Below, piece after piece: positions 1-10,233 of a stretch of DNA of 64,000 nucleotides (its first letter is position 1; each line of letters opens with the position of its first letter). Location: NCBI RefSeq assembly GCF_905171775.1, contig NC_053490.1:462628143-462692142 (forward strand), given 5' to 3'. The position numbers were made by a program, and so were the translations under genes. The notes under the pieces were generated by a model. That model did no database searches. It worked only from the letters and a program-made list of their open reading frames with translations, and had not been told where the DNA came from. Source of the stretch: Rana temporaria (taxonomy: Eukaryota; Chordata; Amphibia; Anura; Ranidae).

Positions 1-196
1 CTATCTAGTAGCCACAGAATGGTAAAAAGTGGCACGCAAGCTGGATATGTCAAAATGGTTTTAAACCCATCTAAAGTTAAGAAGATATAGCATAAAACTT
101 GTGGGGTGAATCTGGAGTAAGACTTGGCAAAGCAGGTTACTGTAAAAGTTGTATCGTTGATGTAGTATCACCAAGAGGACAATAATGGGAACGACC

Positions 197-258
197 GGGT
201 ATGGAGGTCCGTGGGTAGAGTTGCTGCCTTGCAGCTCTACCCACGGACCTCCATACCC
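197..258. repeat. Perfect 24-bp inverted repeat (hairpin) in SHPK intron
   Basis: Arms 197-220 and 235-258 are exact reverse complements over 24 bases, separated by a 14-base loop that itself holds a small ctgc/gcag stem. No terminator or small-RNA function can be claimed; it may be the fused ends of a foldback element. Confidence 0.85.
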
Positions 259-429
259 TCTGTAACCTTTTAACATTTGTTGTCTCAATATTTTTAGGAC
301 GTGGCACTGCGTTACTATAGACACCCACAGTCCATCCTGTGGTTGGTGATCTAGTGATATTTTAATAATCTTAAGTAGTGTTGCACTTTTTTAAGACCGA
401 GTACAAGTACCAATACTTTTTTCAAGTAC

Positions 430-785
430 TTTCTTATGAAGAAAAACATCCGAGCCTGGCTAAATTTTGCAAAAACACATCTGAAGTCTCCCAAAAGCAT
501 GTGGGAAAATATGTTATGGTCTGATGAAACCAAGGTTGAACTTTTTGGCCATAATTCCAAAAGATATGTTTGGCGCAAAAACAACACTGTACATCACCAA
601 AAGAACACCATACACACCGTGAAGCATGGTAGCGGCAGCATCATGCTTTGGGGCTGTCTTACTTCAGCTGGAACAGAGGCCTTAGTCAAGGTGGAGGGAG
701 TTCTGAACAGTTCCAAATACCAGTCAATATTGGCACATAACCTTCAGGAGCTGGATGCATTCCTAAAAGCACAAAATATAACAAA
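430..785 (+). pseudogene. Tc1-like transposase fragment in SHPK intron
   Basis: A cut-and-paste DNA transposase remnant, open for about 118 codons from 436. It matches the centre of Tc1/mariner transposases: the first catalytic Asp in WSDETK (about residue 30 of the fragment), a YVWRK stretch, then IHTVKHGSGSIMLWGC. The N-terminal DNA-binding helices and the later catalytic residues are missing, and no terminal inverted repeats are visible at its edges, so it is a dead fragment in the last SHPK intron, in the same orientation as the gene. Confidence 0.85.
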
Positions 786-799
786 ATATTAATATTTTG

Positions 800-960
800 A
801 GATAATGGCGACAAAGGTAGTTGACCCAAGAAATATCCTACTGCCTCATGGGGATCAGGAAGGGATTTTTCCCCCCACTGAAAAAAATTGGATCATGCTT
901 TGTTTTTGCCTTCCTCTGGATCAACTGTGGGTATAGGATTGTATATAATGGGTGTTTTGT
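800..960. repeat. Dispersed vertebrate-type repeat fragment
   Basis: The GGGATCAGGAAGG...CTTCCTCTGGATCAACTGTGGG sentence resembles a dispersed repeat I recall from amphibian and other vertebrate genomes. Class not assigned. No gene in this intron stretch. Confidence 0.4.
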
Positions 961-1138
961 ATTTGCTTTTTTTTTTTTAATTTGATGGAATAGTGACTTT
1001 TTTCAACCTGAGTAACTCTTTAATTATGTAACTTTTAACACAATTAGCAACACATCTTTTCAAATTGTATTCTGATGAAGGAATAAAACATTGGTAGACA
1101 ATAATATTTTATTATCTTTTCCTTTTTACCTTTTACAG

Positions 1139-1524
1139 GTCTGGAAACATCAGATTCCACCATATATTCTAAGCTGATAAGTGCTGCTCTATCTGAACAT
1201 GAGACCCAACTTCAGATCTGTCCCACTTTATTTGGTGAGAGGCATGCTCCAGACAGAGTGGCTTCTGTGTCAAACATCTCACCTGCCAGCCTGTCACTAG
1301 GTCATGTCACTAGAGCACTGTGCCACGGGCTTATTGAAAACATTCATTCTATGCTGCCATCCCAGAGGCTAAAGGAAGCTGGAATTAAGCGCATCATTGG
1401 AAGTGGTAGTGCCTTGGCACGAAATGCAGTGTTACAGCAAGAGTTGGAAAGAGCATTTTATTTTCCTGTAGTATACGGAAAGGATGTGGATTCTGCTGTA
1501 GGTGCAGCTATGATCATGAGATAA
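1139..1524 (+). CDS. shpk: Final coding exon of sedoheptulokinase (SHPK/CARKL), 3' part of gene only
   Basis: SHPK phosphorylates sedoheptulose to sedoheptulose-7-phosphate in the cytosol (FGGY sugar-kinase family). The exon follows a pyrimidine-rich tract ending in acag at 1138; its first two bases complete a split codon, then 127 codons run to TAA at 1522-1524. The translation contains FGERHAPDRVAS, the ARNAVLQQELERAF stretch after a GSGSAL turn, and the C-terminal DVDSAVGAAMIM typical of the FGGY ATP-binding half. All earlier exons lie upstream of base 1. The exon has no stop or frameshift and appears functional. Its neighbour downstream on the same strand is trpv1, the arrangement known in mammals. 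Identification rests on remembered family motifs, not an alignment. Confidence 0.93.
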
Positions 1525-2345
1525 TGGAGAAATATAACTGAATTTCATTACTCTCATGGTTTTAAATGATATTGATCTTTATTAATTAAAGGATAAGTTC
1601 ACCTTTGGGAACATGTTCCATCCATTTTTAGTGTTAAACATGTAACATGCTTCCACTCCTGCAGCTTCCCCCCAATCCCCTGCATCTAGTTACAGAAAGC
1701 CGTGTCATTAATTTCTTCACAGAGTTCTGTGAATGAGAAACTACAAGTACCTACAGTCTTTGCGGCTGTCGGCTTGTATTTTTCAGTGAACTATCACTGT
1801 TGAGCACTCTAGGTAGTTAAATTTCTCTTCCTGTCAGAGTGAAACTGCCTGCTCGTACAAGGTACGAACAGACAGATACATTGACGAGTCTGCTGGAGTC
1901 CTGCATGGCCCCCGCAATATCGGGTGCAATGCTTTCCAGGCTCCTAGTGTGAAAAAAAAAAAAAACCTGCGCCATTTTTAAAATGCAGTGGCAGAGAAAT
2001 CACATAGTGGAAACATTTCTCTGTGGTTCCAGCACCCACGAACGCGCTGCGTTTTTAGATATGTGGAGGTGCCATTAAGAATGAATCTGGTTTTAAACAA
2101 ATTTCCTGAATAACTTGGTAATTTTTAGACTCTGTTACTGCCACCATGATCATTTTGTATTACTGATGCAAGTGGAAAATACAGCATTGATGTGTCTTAA
2201 AATAAAAGATTGAAATAAAAAGAAAATGTAAACAATAAAAGAACTTTCCTTTTTATTTTCTTGTCGCTGATATTTCTTTATTGAATATTGTGGTTGCTTG
2301 TAGATCAGCAATGTTAAGATTTTATTAGGAATTGAAGTTGTCACT
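1525..2345 (+). other. shpk: SHPK 3' UTR and downstream flank, with repeat insertion
   Basis: Noncoding sequence after the SHPK stop. A repeat starting TTAAAGGATAAGTTCACC at 1587 occupies much of the first 500 bases; its right end is not clear. AATAAA hexamers at 2201 and 2214, with another near 2236, are the first plausible polyadenylation signals. The true 3' end cannot be fixed without transcripts. Confidence 0.5.
2201..2241 (+). promoter_or_regulatory. Cluster of AATAAA polyadenylation signals, probably for SHPK
   Basis: Three AATAAA hexamers lie within about 40 bases in AT-rich DNA, roughly 680 bases after the SHPK stop codon. They are the nearest good candidates for 3'-end formation. 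They could also be chance in AT-rich sequence. Confidence 0.4.
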
Positions 2346-2691
2346 CTGTTGTACCAAACTCAGTTATTCCCATCAAGAACTGAGTTCAGAAAGATGTGGG
2401 GTGCCATTGTAATCTTTGCTTCTGCCTGCAGCCAACATTGTGAAATTGCTTTGACCTGCACCATTAGTGTAGGTGGAACATATCCAATCCTTCTTTACTG
2501 CCGCCACTACATTCACATGCATGGTGTTCCCATTAGAGACCATGCAAAAAAAGTGTTAAAGGCACACTCCTCCCAAAAATGTGCAGCTTTCATGCAGAAG
2601 AATGCAAACTGTCTGCCAGTATTTTCTGATAACTTATGGCAAGATGAATGCAACACGTTTTTCTCAAGATTCCCAATGCCATAAGAGCTCA

Positions 2692-2711
2692 CCCCCCCCC
2701 CCCCCCCCCCA
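2692..2711. repeat. Poly-C tract
   Basis: About 20 consecutive C bases followed by A8. It lies inside the Tc1 relic; the true length may vary or be a sequencing estimate. Confidence 0.9.
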
Positions 2712-2789
2712 AAAAAAACCACATCAGTGAACCACAATGGGGATGGTATTCTTGTCGCTATAGGCCTTGTTGAGCCATCTCCAAACATA

Positions 2790-2965
2790 GGAGTTGATTT
2801 ACTAAAATTGGAGAGTGCAAAATCTGGTGCAGCTGTGCATGGTGGCCAATCAGCTTATAACTTCAGCTTGTTTAGTTAAGCTTTGAAAATAAAACCTGAA
2901 AGCTGATTGGTTTCTATGCAGAGCTGCACCAGATTTTGCACTCCCAGTTTTAGTAGGTCAACCCC
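2790..2965. mobile_element. MITE with GGxGTTGATTTACTAAA ends inserted in the Tc1 relic
   Basis: Terminal inverted repeats of about 45 bases: the left end reads GAGTTGATTTACTAAAATTGG and the right end is its imperfect complement, ending AGGTCAACCCC. Flanking transposase sequence is continuous if the element is removed, with catag present on both sides (3-5 bp target duplication, ambiguous because it abuts the ends). A second relative lies at about 20624-20877. Confidence 0.85.
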
Positions 2966-3536
2966 ATAGTACTTCTGGTTGTGACCATGAATCTCTATTT
3001 TGGTCTCGTCACTCCAGATTGCAGTGTGCCAGAAGCTGTGATGCGTTGTCGGCCATATTTTAACCAGGTACTTTTGAAGCATTGGAGAAGTAAAGGCTTC
3101 TTACTGGCAACTCGACCATGCAGCTAATTTTTGTTCAAGTATTATCATATTGTGCACCTTGAAACAACCACACCGTAATTTTCCTGAGGTTAATTATGTG
3201 TTTTTCTTTGTATCCCAACCAATTTTTCTGGTAATTATGGCTGCAATCTTTCTTGGTCTACCTGACCTTGACTTGGTATCAAGATATCCCTAAATTTTCC
3301 ACTTCTTAAGTGATTGAACAGTACTGACTGTCATATTCAAGGCTTTTTGAATATATTTTTCTGTCCTTTTCCATCTTTATAAAGTTTAATTACCTTGTTA
3401 CGCAGGTCTTCTGACAGTTCTGTGTCACCTTGTAAGTCTGCTCCAAACATTCCAGGGGATAGTAACTTTTGATCAGGGTCATTTGGGCGATTGCCAAGCA
3501 ATGTGACAATAAATGGCTCCATATGATCACTATCCT

Positions 3537-3935
3537 TAACCCCTTCATGCCGATGTAACACATATATGCGGCCTCACAGAAGTGTGCTTTTTTCCATGGG
3601 GCTACATATATGCATATCTCCCAGCACAGAGACTGGGGTCTAACCGAGGACCCCTGGGCCCGTTCTAATGATCGGACCATGGATCTCCGGATTTCTGGTC
3701 ACCCGATCCCTGTGGTAGCCTCTGATTGGCTACCACAGTGTTGTTACCTTTTTCTGTGAATGAAGAGGCAAGATACAATGTAAAAATATAAGTGTTTGTA
3801 AAAAATAAATTATAAAAAAAAATACCTAGATCAAGGTCAGTGCCAGGGTTTGGGTCAAGTAAGGGTCAGAATCAGTATATTTTGGGCAGGATTTTTTGTT
3901 TTGTATTTTAAATTGGCATTAGTGTCGGGGTCAGC
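3537..3935. mobile_element. TTAACC-type element, copy 1 (left end)
   Basis: Begins TTAACCCCTTCATGCCGATG and shares its ACACATATATGCGG block and a later GGGCAGGATTTT block with the copy at 26147-26792. The TTAACC start with possible TTAA target suggests a piggyBac-type non-autonomous element. The right end is cut by the next MITE at 3939. Confidence 0.6.
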
Positions 3936-3938
3936 GTG

Positions 3939-4272
3939 TTATGCCACGTACACACGGTCGGAATCTCCGATGGAATTTCCGACGGACTTAGATAGAAAGA
4001 CGTAAAAAATTCCTATCGGAAAATCCGTTCATCTGTATGGAATTACGACGGCAAAAAAACATGCATGCTCGGAAACAATTTGACGCATGCTTGGAAGCAT
4101 TGAACTTCATTTTTCTCAGCTCGTTGTAGTGTTGTATGTCACCGTGTTATTGGCGGTCTGAATTTGGTCTGACCATGTGTATGCAAGCCAAGCCTGAGCA
4201 GAAATCCATTGGTAAAACCAATCCGATTTTTTTTTTCCAACGGAAAATCCGTTTGTGTGTATGCGGCATAAG
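3939..4272. mobile_element. Foldback MITE, TATGCCGCGTACACACG family (word TTCCGA)
   Basis: Starts TTATGCCACGTACACACGG and ends GTGTGTATGCGGCATAA, which are inverted copies. The inside repeats TTCCGA/TCGGAA in both orientations and holds the shared core CATGCTCGGAA...GACGCATGC. A close relative is at 30763-31165. Confidence 0.85.
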
Positions 4273-4591
4273 GCCTTGTAAAGACGAGCAGACATGTCCG
4301 ATGAAAACGGTCCGCGGACCGTTTTCTTTGGACATGTCTACTGGGATGTTTTGGTCTGATGTGTGTACACACCATCAGACCAAAATCCCCGCGGACAGAG
4401 AACGCGGTGACGTAGACGACACCGACATTCTCTGACACGGAAGGTCAATGCTTCCACGCATGCGTCGAATCAATTCGATGCATGCACGGGATTTCGGGCC
4501 AGTGGACATGTCCGATGAGTCGTACTGACCATCAGACATGTTCGACGGACAGGCTTCCAGCGGACAAGTTTCTTAGCATGCTAAGAAACTA
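4272..4591. mobile_element. Foldback MITE, GACATGTCCG family, truncated at its centre
   Basis: Begins AGGCCTTGTAAAGACGAGC and reiterates GACATGTCCG and its complement. Stops at a 22-bp palindrome centred on AGCATGCT at about 4570-4591, the same palindrome found in the middle of the longer copy at 51481-51942. Only the left half is therefore present. Confidence 0.8.
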
Positions 4592-5387
4592 TTTTTTTGG
4601 TGTTCTTTAGTGGTAGGTTATGGTCTGGAGAAGGATATTTTGTGATGATAATAGACAGGGAATTGCATAGATGATAACATTTTAAAGCAATTTAAAAAAA
4701 GGCATAACATATACCTAAATGAACTACAAACACAAGGGATATACTGTAGCCATGATTTTTTTTCTGGAGTGAACAGGCAGAGTTTCACTTTATGTTTTGA
4801 TTCTCCAGTTGTCAAGTCTAGTAATATAATATCTTCTACCCTCCATGTCAGCTGAGCTCTTCTCTTTTGTTTCATAGTCACATGTTTTAGCCACTAATAT
4901 TATTTTGATTTAACAGAAGAAAAAACATTTCCACTCCATCTCCCTGCTGAATTGATTGCTGGACCTTAAAAGGCACTTAGCAACCACAATTACTGTTGGC
5001 GGTCACATGATTTGGTGGTAAATATTAGATGTTTTTTCCCCTCAACAGATATGTGGTCAGCTCCTCTGTAACTTTCTCAGACTTTCACTGCATTCTCTTG
5101 TACAGCAGAGAAAAAAAAACAAAACCTCTGTTGTGTGATGCTAATAACAAGAGAAAAGACTAAATAAAATAAAAAGCCCTGTACTTTAGTTCAAAATCCA
5201 AATAATACGTTTATAGTTTTCCTAAAATTTATCTTTAATTTTTTATTTTTATTTGTAAATCCATACATGTATGTACTGTACAAGATTATCTGACCGGATG
5301 GAGTGGAGGCGGTTTATGAGTGTGAGTTGGTACTCCCATTAAAAAACATCACTAGTCCAGAAATGAGTTGAAGAAGTTAGGACCACT
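4592..5387. other. AT-rich intergenic DNA, no gene recognised
   Basis: I see no coding potential, terminal repeats or RNA gene here. Minor features are short A-runs near 5110 and 5165. Confidence 0.5.
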
Positions 5388-6127
5388 GGCCCAGATTCAA
5401 GAAGCTATTGCGCCCGCGCAACCATAGGTTGCGCGGCGCGCAATAGCTGTTTTGCTCCCGCGTAGCGAATGCCCCTGATTCAGGAACATCGCTACGCGGA
5501 CTGCAGCCTAGGATATGACAGACATAAGTCTCCTTATGCCTTCATATCTCAGGCTGCATTCTTGCGTTGGCCGCTAGGGGGCGCGGCCATTGTGATCGGC
5601 GTATAGTATGCAAATTGCATACTAACACCGATTCACAAAAGTTGCGCGGGCCCTGCGCACGCAAGGTACGGAGTTTCCGTACGGCGACTTTAGCATAAGA
5701 CTGCTCCTACTCATAGTAGGCGCAGCCAATGCTAAAGTATAGCCGCCCTTCCCGCTCGTGAAATTAGAATTTCACGTCGTTTACGTAAGTGATTCGTGAA
5801 TGGCGCTGGACGCCATTCACGTTCACTTAGAAGCAAATGACGTCCTTGCGACGTCATTTGCCGCAATGCACGTCGGGAAAGTTTCCCGACGGAGCATGCG
5901 CTGTTCGCTCGGCGCGGGAGCGCGCCTAATTTAAATGATTCCCGCCCCGGGCGGGATCATTTACATTAGGCGCCCTTACGCAGGGCAAATTAGCATAGCG
6001 CCCGCGCAATTTACGGAGCTACTGCTCCGTGAATCGCGGGCAAATCGAAATATTTGCGTGGGCGCAGAGCAAAAATCGTTGCCCTTTGCCCACGCAAATA
6101 TTGCGCGGTTCTACCTGAATCTGGGCC
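5388..6127. mobile_element. GGCCCAGATTCA-type MITE, copy A, with CTCF-like motif
   Basis: Ends are exact 12-bp inverted repeats (GGCCCAGATTCA / TGAATCTGGGCC), flanked by ACT on both sides (3-bp target duplication). The GC-rich interior repeats GCGCGGGC-like words. It shares with copies B (31941-32641) and C (62911-63656) the core ATGCAAATT...CCGATTCACAAA and the motif CCGCTAGGGGGCGC. Confidence 0.88.
5571..5588 (+). promoter_or_regulatory. CTCF-like motif within MITE copy A
   Basis: CCGCTAGGGGGCGCGGCC fits the vertebrate CTCF core (CCNSNAGGGGGCGC). Binding is inferred from sequence only. Confidence 0.5.
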
Positions 6128-6354
6128 ACTGTCTACAGGCATACACCATTTTTGTATTAGATATTCCTTTACTTCCTTTCCACTGTCTCCAGGGAATAAA
6201 GTTAAAGCAGATTTCCAGCTAAATTTGTTTTGAGTAGGAAAGTGTTAAACTTCTCTAAGGTATATGAAGACTGTGAGGCCATTTTTTTATCTCTGTGACA
6301 CCAGATCAAAAAACATGACAGGAAGTCACAGGGGCTGTTAGAAACTAATGGGCT

Positions 6355-6570
6355 GCACACACGGGCCAAATGTCCAGCAGCATCGGTCGGTTCAATAGAA
6401 ACCAGACAACATTTGGCCTGTGTGTATGGCAGCTGGTCCGACTGAAGTGGGCTAACTTCTGTCGAAGAGGCAAGACCAAAAAAGGACTAACCAATCGGCA
6501 TACGTTCAGGGCTCTCGGACACTATTATTCCATGTTCCCTAGACGCATTAAATACATATTCCTCTGATTG
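6355..6570. repeat. Degraded CACACACGGGCC-type repeat fragment
   Basis: Starts GCTGCACACACGGGCCAAATG and contains CATTTGGCCTGTGTGTATGGC, an internal inverted repeat. It looks like a remnant of the foldback MITE superfamily; the right end is not identifiable. Confidence 0.5.
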
Positions 6571-6590
6571 TCGCCCACATTGAGCACTGC

Positions 6591-6991
6591 CAGGCCCGGA
6601 TTTACACCCTTTGCCGCCCCAAGGCTGGGTCCATCAATGCCGCCCCTGCCTGCGCAGTACAGGGGGGGCATTATCCGCCGGGGGACTTATTCGGCAGGAC
6701 ACAAGGAAGCAGGGGGATGCTGCTGCCGAAAATGACATTGGGAACTGGGGGGGGGGGTGAATGAATGTTGCTGCCAAAAATGACATTGATCATTGGGGGG
6801 GTGCTGCTACCGCCGAAAATTAAATTGAAAACCATCTCACCTCCTCTTCCCTCTGTTTTCTCTCCTCTCACCATCCATGACATGACGGGGGGGAAATGAA
6901 AGTGTCCTCTCCTCTCAGCTGCAGTGCCGCCCCTGCACCCACTGCCGCCCCGAGGCCTGGCCTTGTTGGCCTTGTCTGGAATCCGGCCCTG
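6591..6991. mobile_element. hAT-type element, CAGGCCCGGATTTA ends, copy 1
   Basis: Left CAGGCCCGGATTTAC and right GGAATCCGGCCCTG are imperfect inverted repeats. Both sides carry the same 8 bases agcactgc (6583-6590, 6992-6999), the hallmark of hAT insertion. No transposase inside. Second copy at 39030-39830. Confidence 0.92.
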
Positions 6992-6999
6992 AGCACTGC

Positions 7000-7454
7000 C
7001 CTTCCTATGTTCCTTCTGACACAAGTTAAATAGCTCTACTTGTTTGTACTTTTCAATTCTTGAGAAAATGTAATAATATGTAAACCCGACATTTCATATT
7101 TCTGATATGTGCCTGCTGTACCACGTACTTTTATGGAAAAAAATATCCTGTTGTCTTTGTATTGCTTCCTTTGTGTGAAATCCCTGGTCTGCTTTCCTAT
7201 TGAAAACGAATCATCAAAACAATAGGACACTGTAAAGAAAGTCTTACTGTGCAATAAAATTAATCAATAAAGTGGATACTGCATTCTAATAATAAAGTGC
7301 TGACGTGCTATTGATAACAATTCCATTATTATATAGTGTTCAAAATATAAATAAATGAATTCATCAATAAAAGTCCTTCTGATAATTCTGCAATATATTT
7401 GAATCCTTGTGATGGTGCTCCAAACTTATCTAAAGTGACAGAAAACTTGTGATT
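7000..7454. other. AT-rich intergenic DNA, no gene recognised
   Basis: Only short open frames without recognisable protein features, and no terminal repeats. Confidence 0.5.
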
Positions 7455-7745
7455 AGGGATGAGCCAAACACCCCCCGGTTTGGTTCGCATCAGAACCTTC
7501 GAACGGACCGAACATTCGCGCAAACTTTAGAACCCCGTTAAAGTTTATGGGACTCGAACGTTTGAAATCAAAAGTGCTCATTTTAAAGGCTATTATGCAA
7601 GTTAATGTCCTAAAAAGGGTTTGGGGACCCGGGTCCTGCCCCTGGGAACATGTATCAATGCAATAAAAAGTTTTAAAAATGCCCGTTTTTTCGGGAGCAG
7701 TGATTTTAATAAAGCTTAAATGAAAAAAAAAAGTGAAATATTCCT

Positions 7746-8731
7746 TTAACCACTTAAGGACCAATATGCTGGTAAATGCCCAGAGGCATTTTTACAATTC
7801 GGCACTGCGTCGCTTTAACAGACAATTGCGCGGTCGTGCGACGTGGCTCCCAAACAAAATTTGCGTCCTTTTCTTCCCACAAATAGAGCTTTTTTTATGC
7901 TATTTGATTGCCTCTGCGATTTTTATTTTTTGCGTTATAAACAAAAATAGAGCGACATTTTTGAAAAAAAAAACAATATTTTTTACTTTTTGTTATAAGA
8001 AAAATTTAATAAACTAAATTTTAGTCAAACATTTAGGCCAAAATGTATTTAGTCACATGTCTTTAGTAAAAAAAAATCCCAATAAAAAAAAAATTAGCTT
8101 CCTAGCGGCAACAGTGACACTAATACCGCGATCATAAAAATGATCGCTTAGTGACACTGGCAATAGGGAGTGAAAGAGTTAACTAGGGCGGTGATCAAGG
8201 GGTTAAAACTTTATTAGGGGTGGTACGGGGCTACCCTGGACCTAACACTAACTGCCTGTCACACTAACTGTCACACTGACACTAAATGCAGTGATCAGTA
8301 CATATATGATCACTGCATTCAGTGACGGGGGTGGGGGGGGGCAGATCGGAAGGGGTTAAATGTGCCTGCGTGTGTGGTGTCAGTGTAGTGTTAGGTGCGA
8401 CTCTTCTCTCATCTTGGCGGTTTGAAAATACCGCCGAGATGAGAGCTGCATCACTTCCTCTGCCTATGTTTACATTTTACAGGCAGAGGAAGTGACACGG
8501 CGGCGGCTCACGGGATTGGCTGGAAGCAATCACGAGGGGGCAGACGGAAATGAACAGCCGCCCCCTCGAGTCGGATGGCTCGGTAAGGTAAGCCGCCCGC
8601 CGCACGCAGCGGAGGGGGTCCCGATTGGACCCCTGACCCGCTATAAGGCAAGGGCGTATATATACGCCCTTCTGTCTGTCCGTGCCATTTTGCGGACATA
8701 TATAGTCGTGCGGCGGGCGTTAAGCGGTTAA
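7746..8731. mobile_element. TTAACC-type element, copy 2 (complete)
   Basis: Starts TTAACCACTTAAGGACC and ends GTTAAGCGGTTAA, so TTAA lies at both edges and CC/GG begins the inverted repeat, as in piggyBac-type non-autonomous elements. The interior holds a direct pair of short inverted repeats around 8400-8480 (CATCTCGGCGG-type) and is CpG-rich at its right end. No transposase. Confidence 0.75.
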
Positions 8732-9414
8732 ATATAGTACCTGCTGGGTGTCTATAGTATGCCTGTGAAGTGGCATGTGTTTCCCATGTTTAGAACTGCC
8801 CCTGCACAAAATGACATTTCTATAGGAAAAAAGTCATTTAAAACTGCTTGTGACTTTAGGGTAATGTCGGGTCCTGGCAATATGGATTGCCAGGACCCTT
8901 TGGGTCTTGTATGGATTTTAAGGGGAACCCCGCATCCAAATTAAAAAAATGAAAGGCGTGGGGCCCCAGGCCCTATATACTCTGAACAGCAGTATACAGG
9001 CGGTGCAAACAAGACAGAGACTGTAGGTTTGTTGTTGAGTAGAATTTGTTTGTAATTTTGAACTGTTAAATTTTTAAAGTATAGCTCCAGCCAAAAAGTT
9101 GATTCTAAGCTTTTTGGAAAACATAGGGAAGGGTTATCACCCCTGTAACATTTGTTTTGCTGTCTGTGCACCTGTTTAGAAGATTTCACCTCACTTTCTG
9201 TCCCAATGACAAAAGTTTTTTTGAAAATGTTGTGTTTTTAGTGAAACAAGGATTGGTAATAAAGCATCAGTGGCGAGGAGACACCTCTTACAGGAGAGAA
9301 TTTCCCTTCCTAGGGGTAGATTTCCTCTCACTTCCTGTTGTCTCCTTCCGCTTGCAAGTAGGAGTCATTTGTAAGTTGGATGTTTGAAAGTAGGGGCCTG
9401 CCGTATATACTCTG

Positions 9415-9846
9415 CAGAAATTTGGGCCTTAGGTGTTGGTGTTGCCACAACACTGTAAGCCCTCACAGTTAGTCTTGGTGGGCGCTGGAACGCCCTGCTG
9501 TGAAATATTAGATCAAGAATTGTAATTGCATGCACCTGTTAAACAGGGGCAGAAAAATTGGGCCTTAGGCACTGGTTCCACAACACAGCAACCCCTCACA
9601 GATACTCTAGTTGGAGCGCAGGAATGAGCCCTGCTGCAAAGTATTGCATCAAAAATTGTAATTACACACCCCTGTTAAACAGGGGCAGAAAAATTGGGCC
9701 TTAGGCACTGGTGCTGGTGCCACAACACTGTAACCCCTCACAGATACTATAGTTGGAGCGCAGGAATGAGCCCTGCTGCAAAGTATTGCATCAAAATTTT
9801 TAATTACACGCCCATGTTAAACAGGGGCTGAAAAATTGGGCCTTAG
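9415..9846. repeat. Tandem array, period about 136-142 bp, three units
   Basis: The phrase CAGAAAAATTGGGCCTTAG recurs at about 9415, 9550, 9686 and 9828. Units share CACAACAC..TAACCCCTCACAG and TTAAACAGGGGC. The fourth unit is interrupted immediately after GGCCTTAG by the TGTCAGGGAC start of the gypsy element. Confidence 0.9.
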
Positions 9847-10233
9847 TGTCAGGGACCTGTTACCCGAACACGACGTGCGCGCATGCACGTTGACGCAGTT
9901 TGGCGCCATTATGCCTTGTCTGACTCCGCTACTGCCTGTTGATTATACTTACCCAGCTTGTCTCACCAGCTCCTGCTGCCGTTGTTCTGGTATCACCAGT
10001 TCCTGAGCCACTGATCCACCCCTTCTGCTTCAACTGTCTGCAGTTCAGCCTCCCTGAAGGATCATTATCCAGTGCCTGACCACCACTACTAACCGGCATT
10101 TCTACCTCACCGTGCTCTTGAGCTTGCTGTTCCCACCTCAGCGACTCTCGAGCCAGGGCTGTAAGAGAGGCCTTCTCCTGCAAACTAGGCTCTGAATACC
10201 AGGTACATTCGTACATAACAGTATTAGACAGCC

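Larger units (their letters stand above)
2690..3435 (-). pseudogene. Tc1-like transposase relic on the minus strand, split by a MITE
   Basis: Read on the minus strand, 3435-2966 then 2789-about 2711 gives pieces of a Tc1 transposase: an N-terminal EDLRNKVIKLYKDGKG helix, a GRPRK-like linker, WSDETKIEIHGHNQKYY, then after the interruption VWR...AYSDKNTIP. Several frameshifts and stops are present. A run of about 20 C at 2692-2711 replaces the region that would encode the glycine-rich loop before the second catalytic Asp. The element is inactive and opposite in orientation to SHPK. Confidence 0.8.

Noticed and set aside
2349..2684. 111-codon open frame on the plus strand after SHPK
   Set aside because: No family motif; lies in repeat-rich DNA opposite a Tc1 relic, with no splice or start context that stands out.
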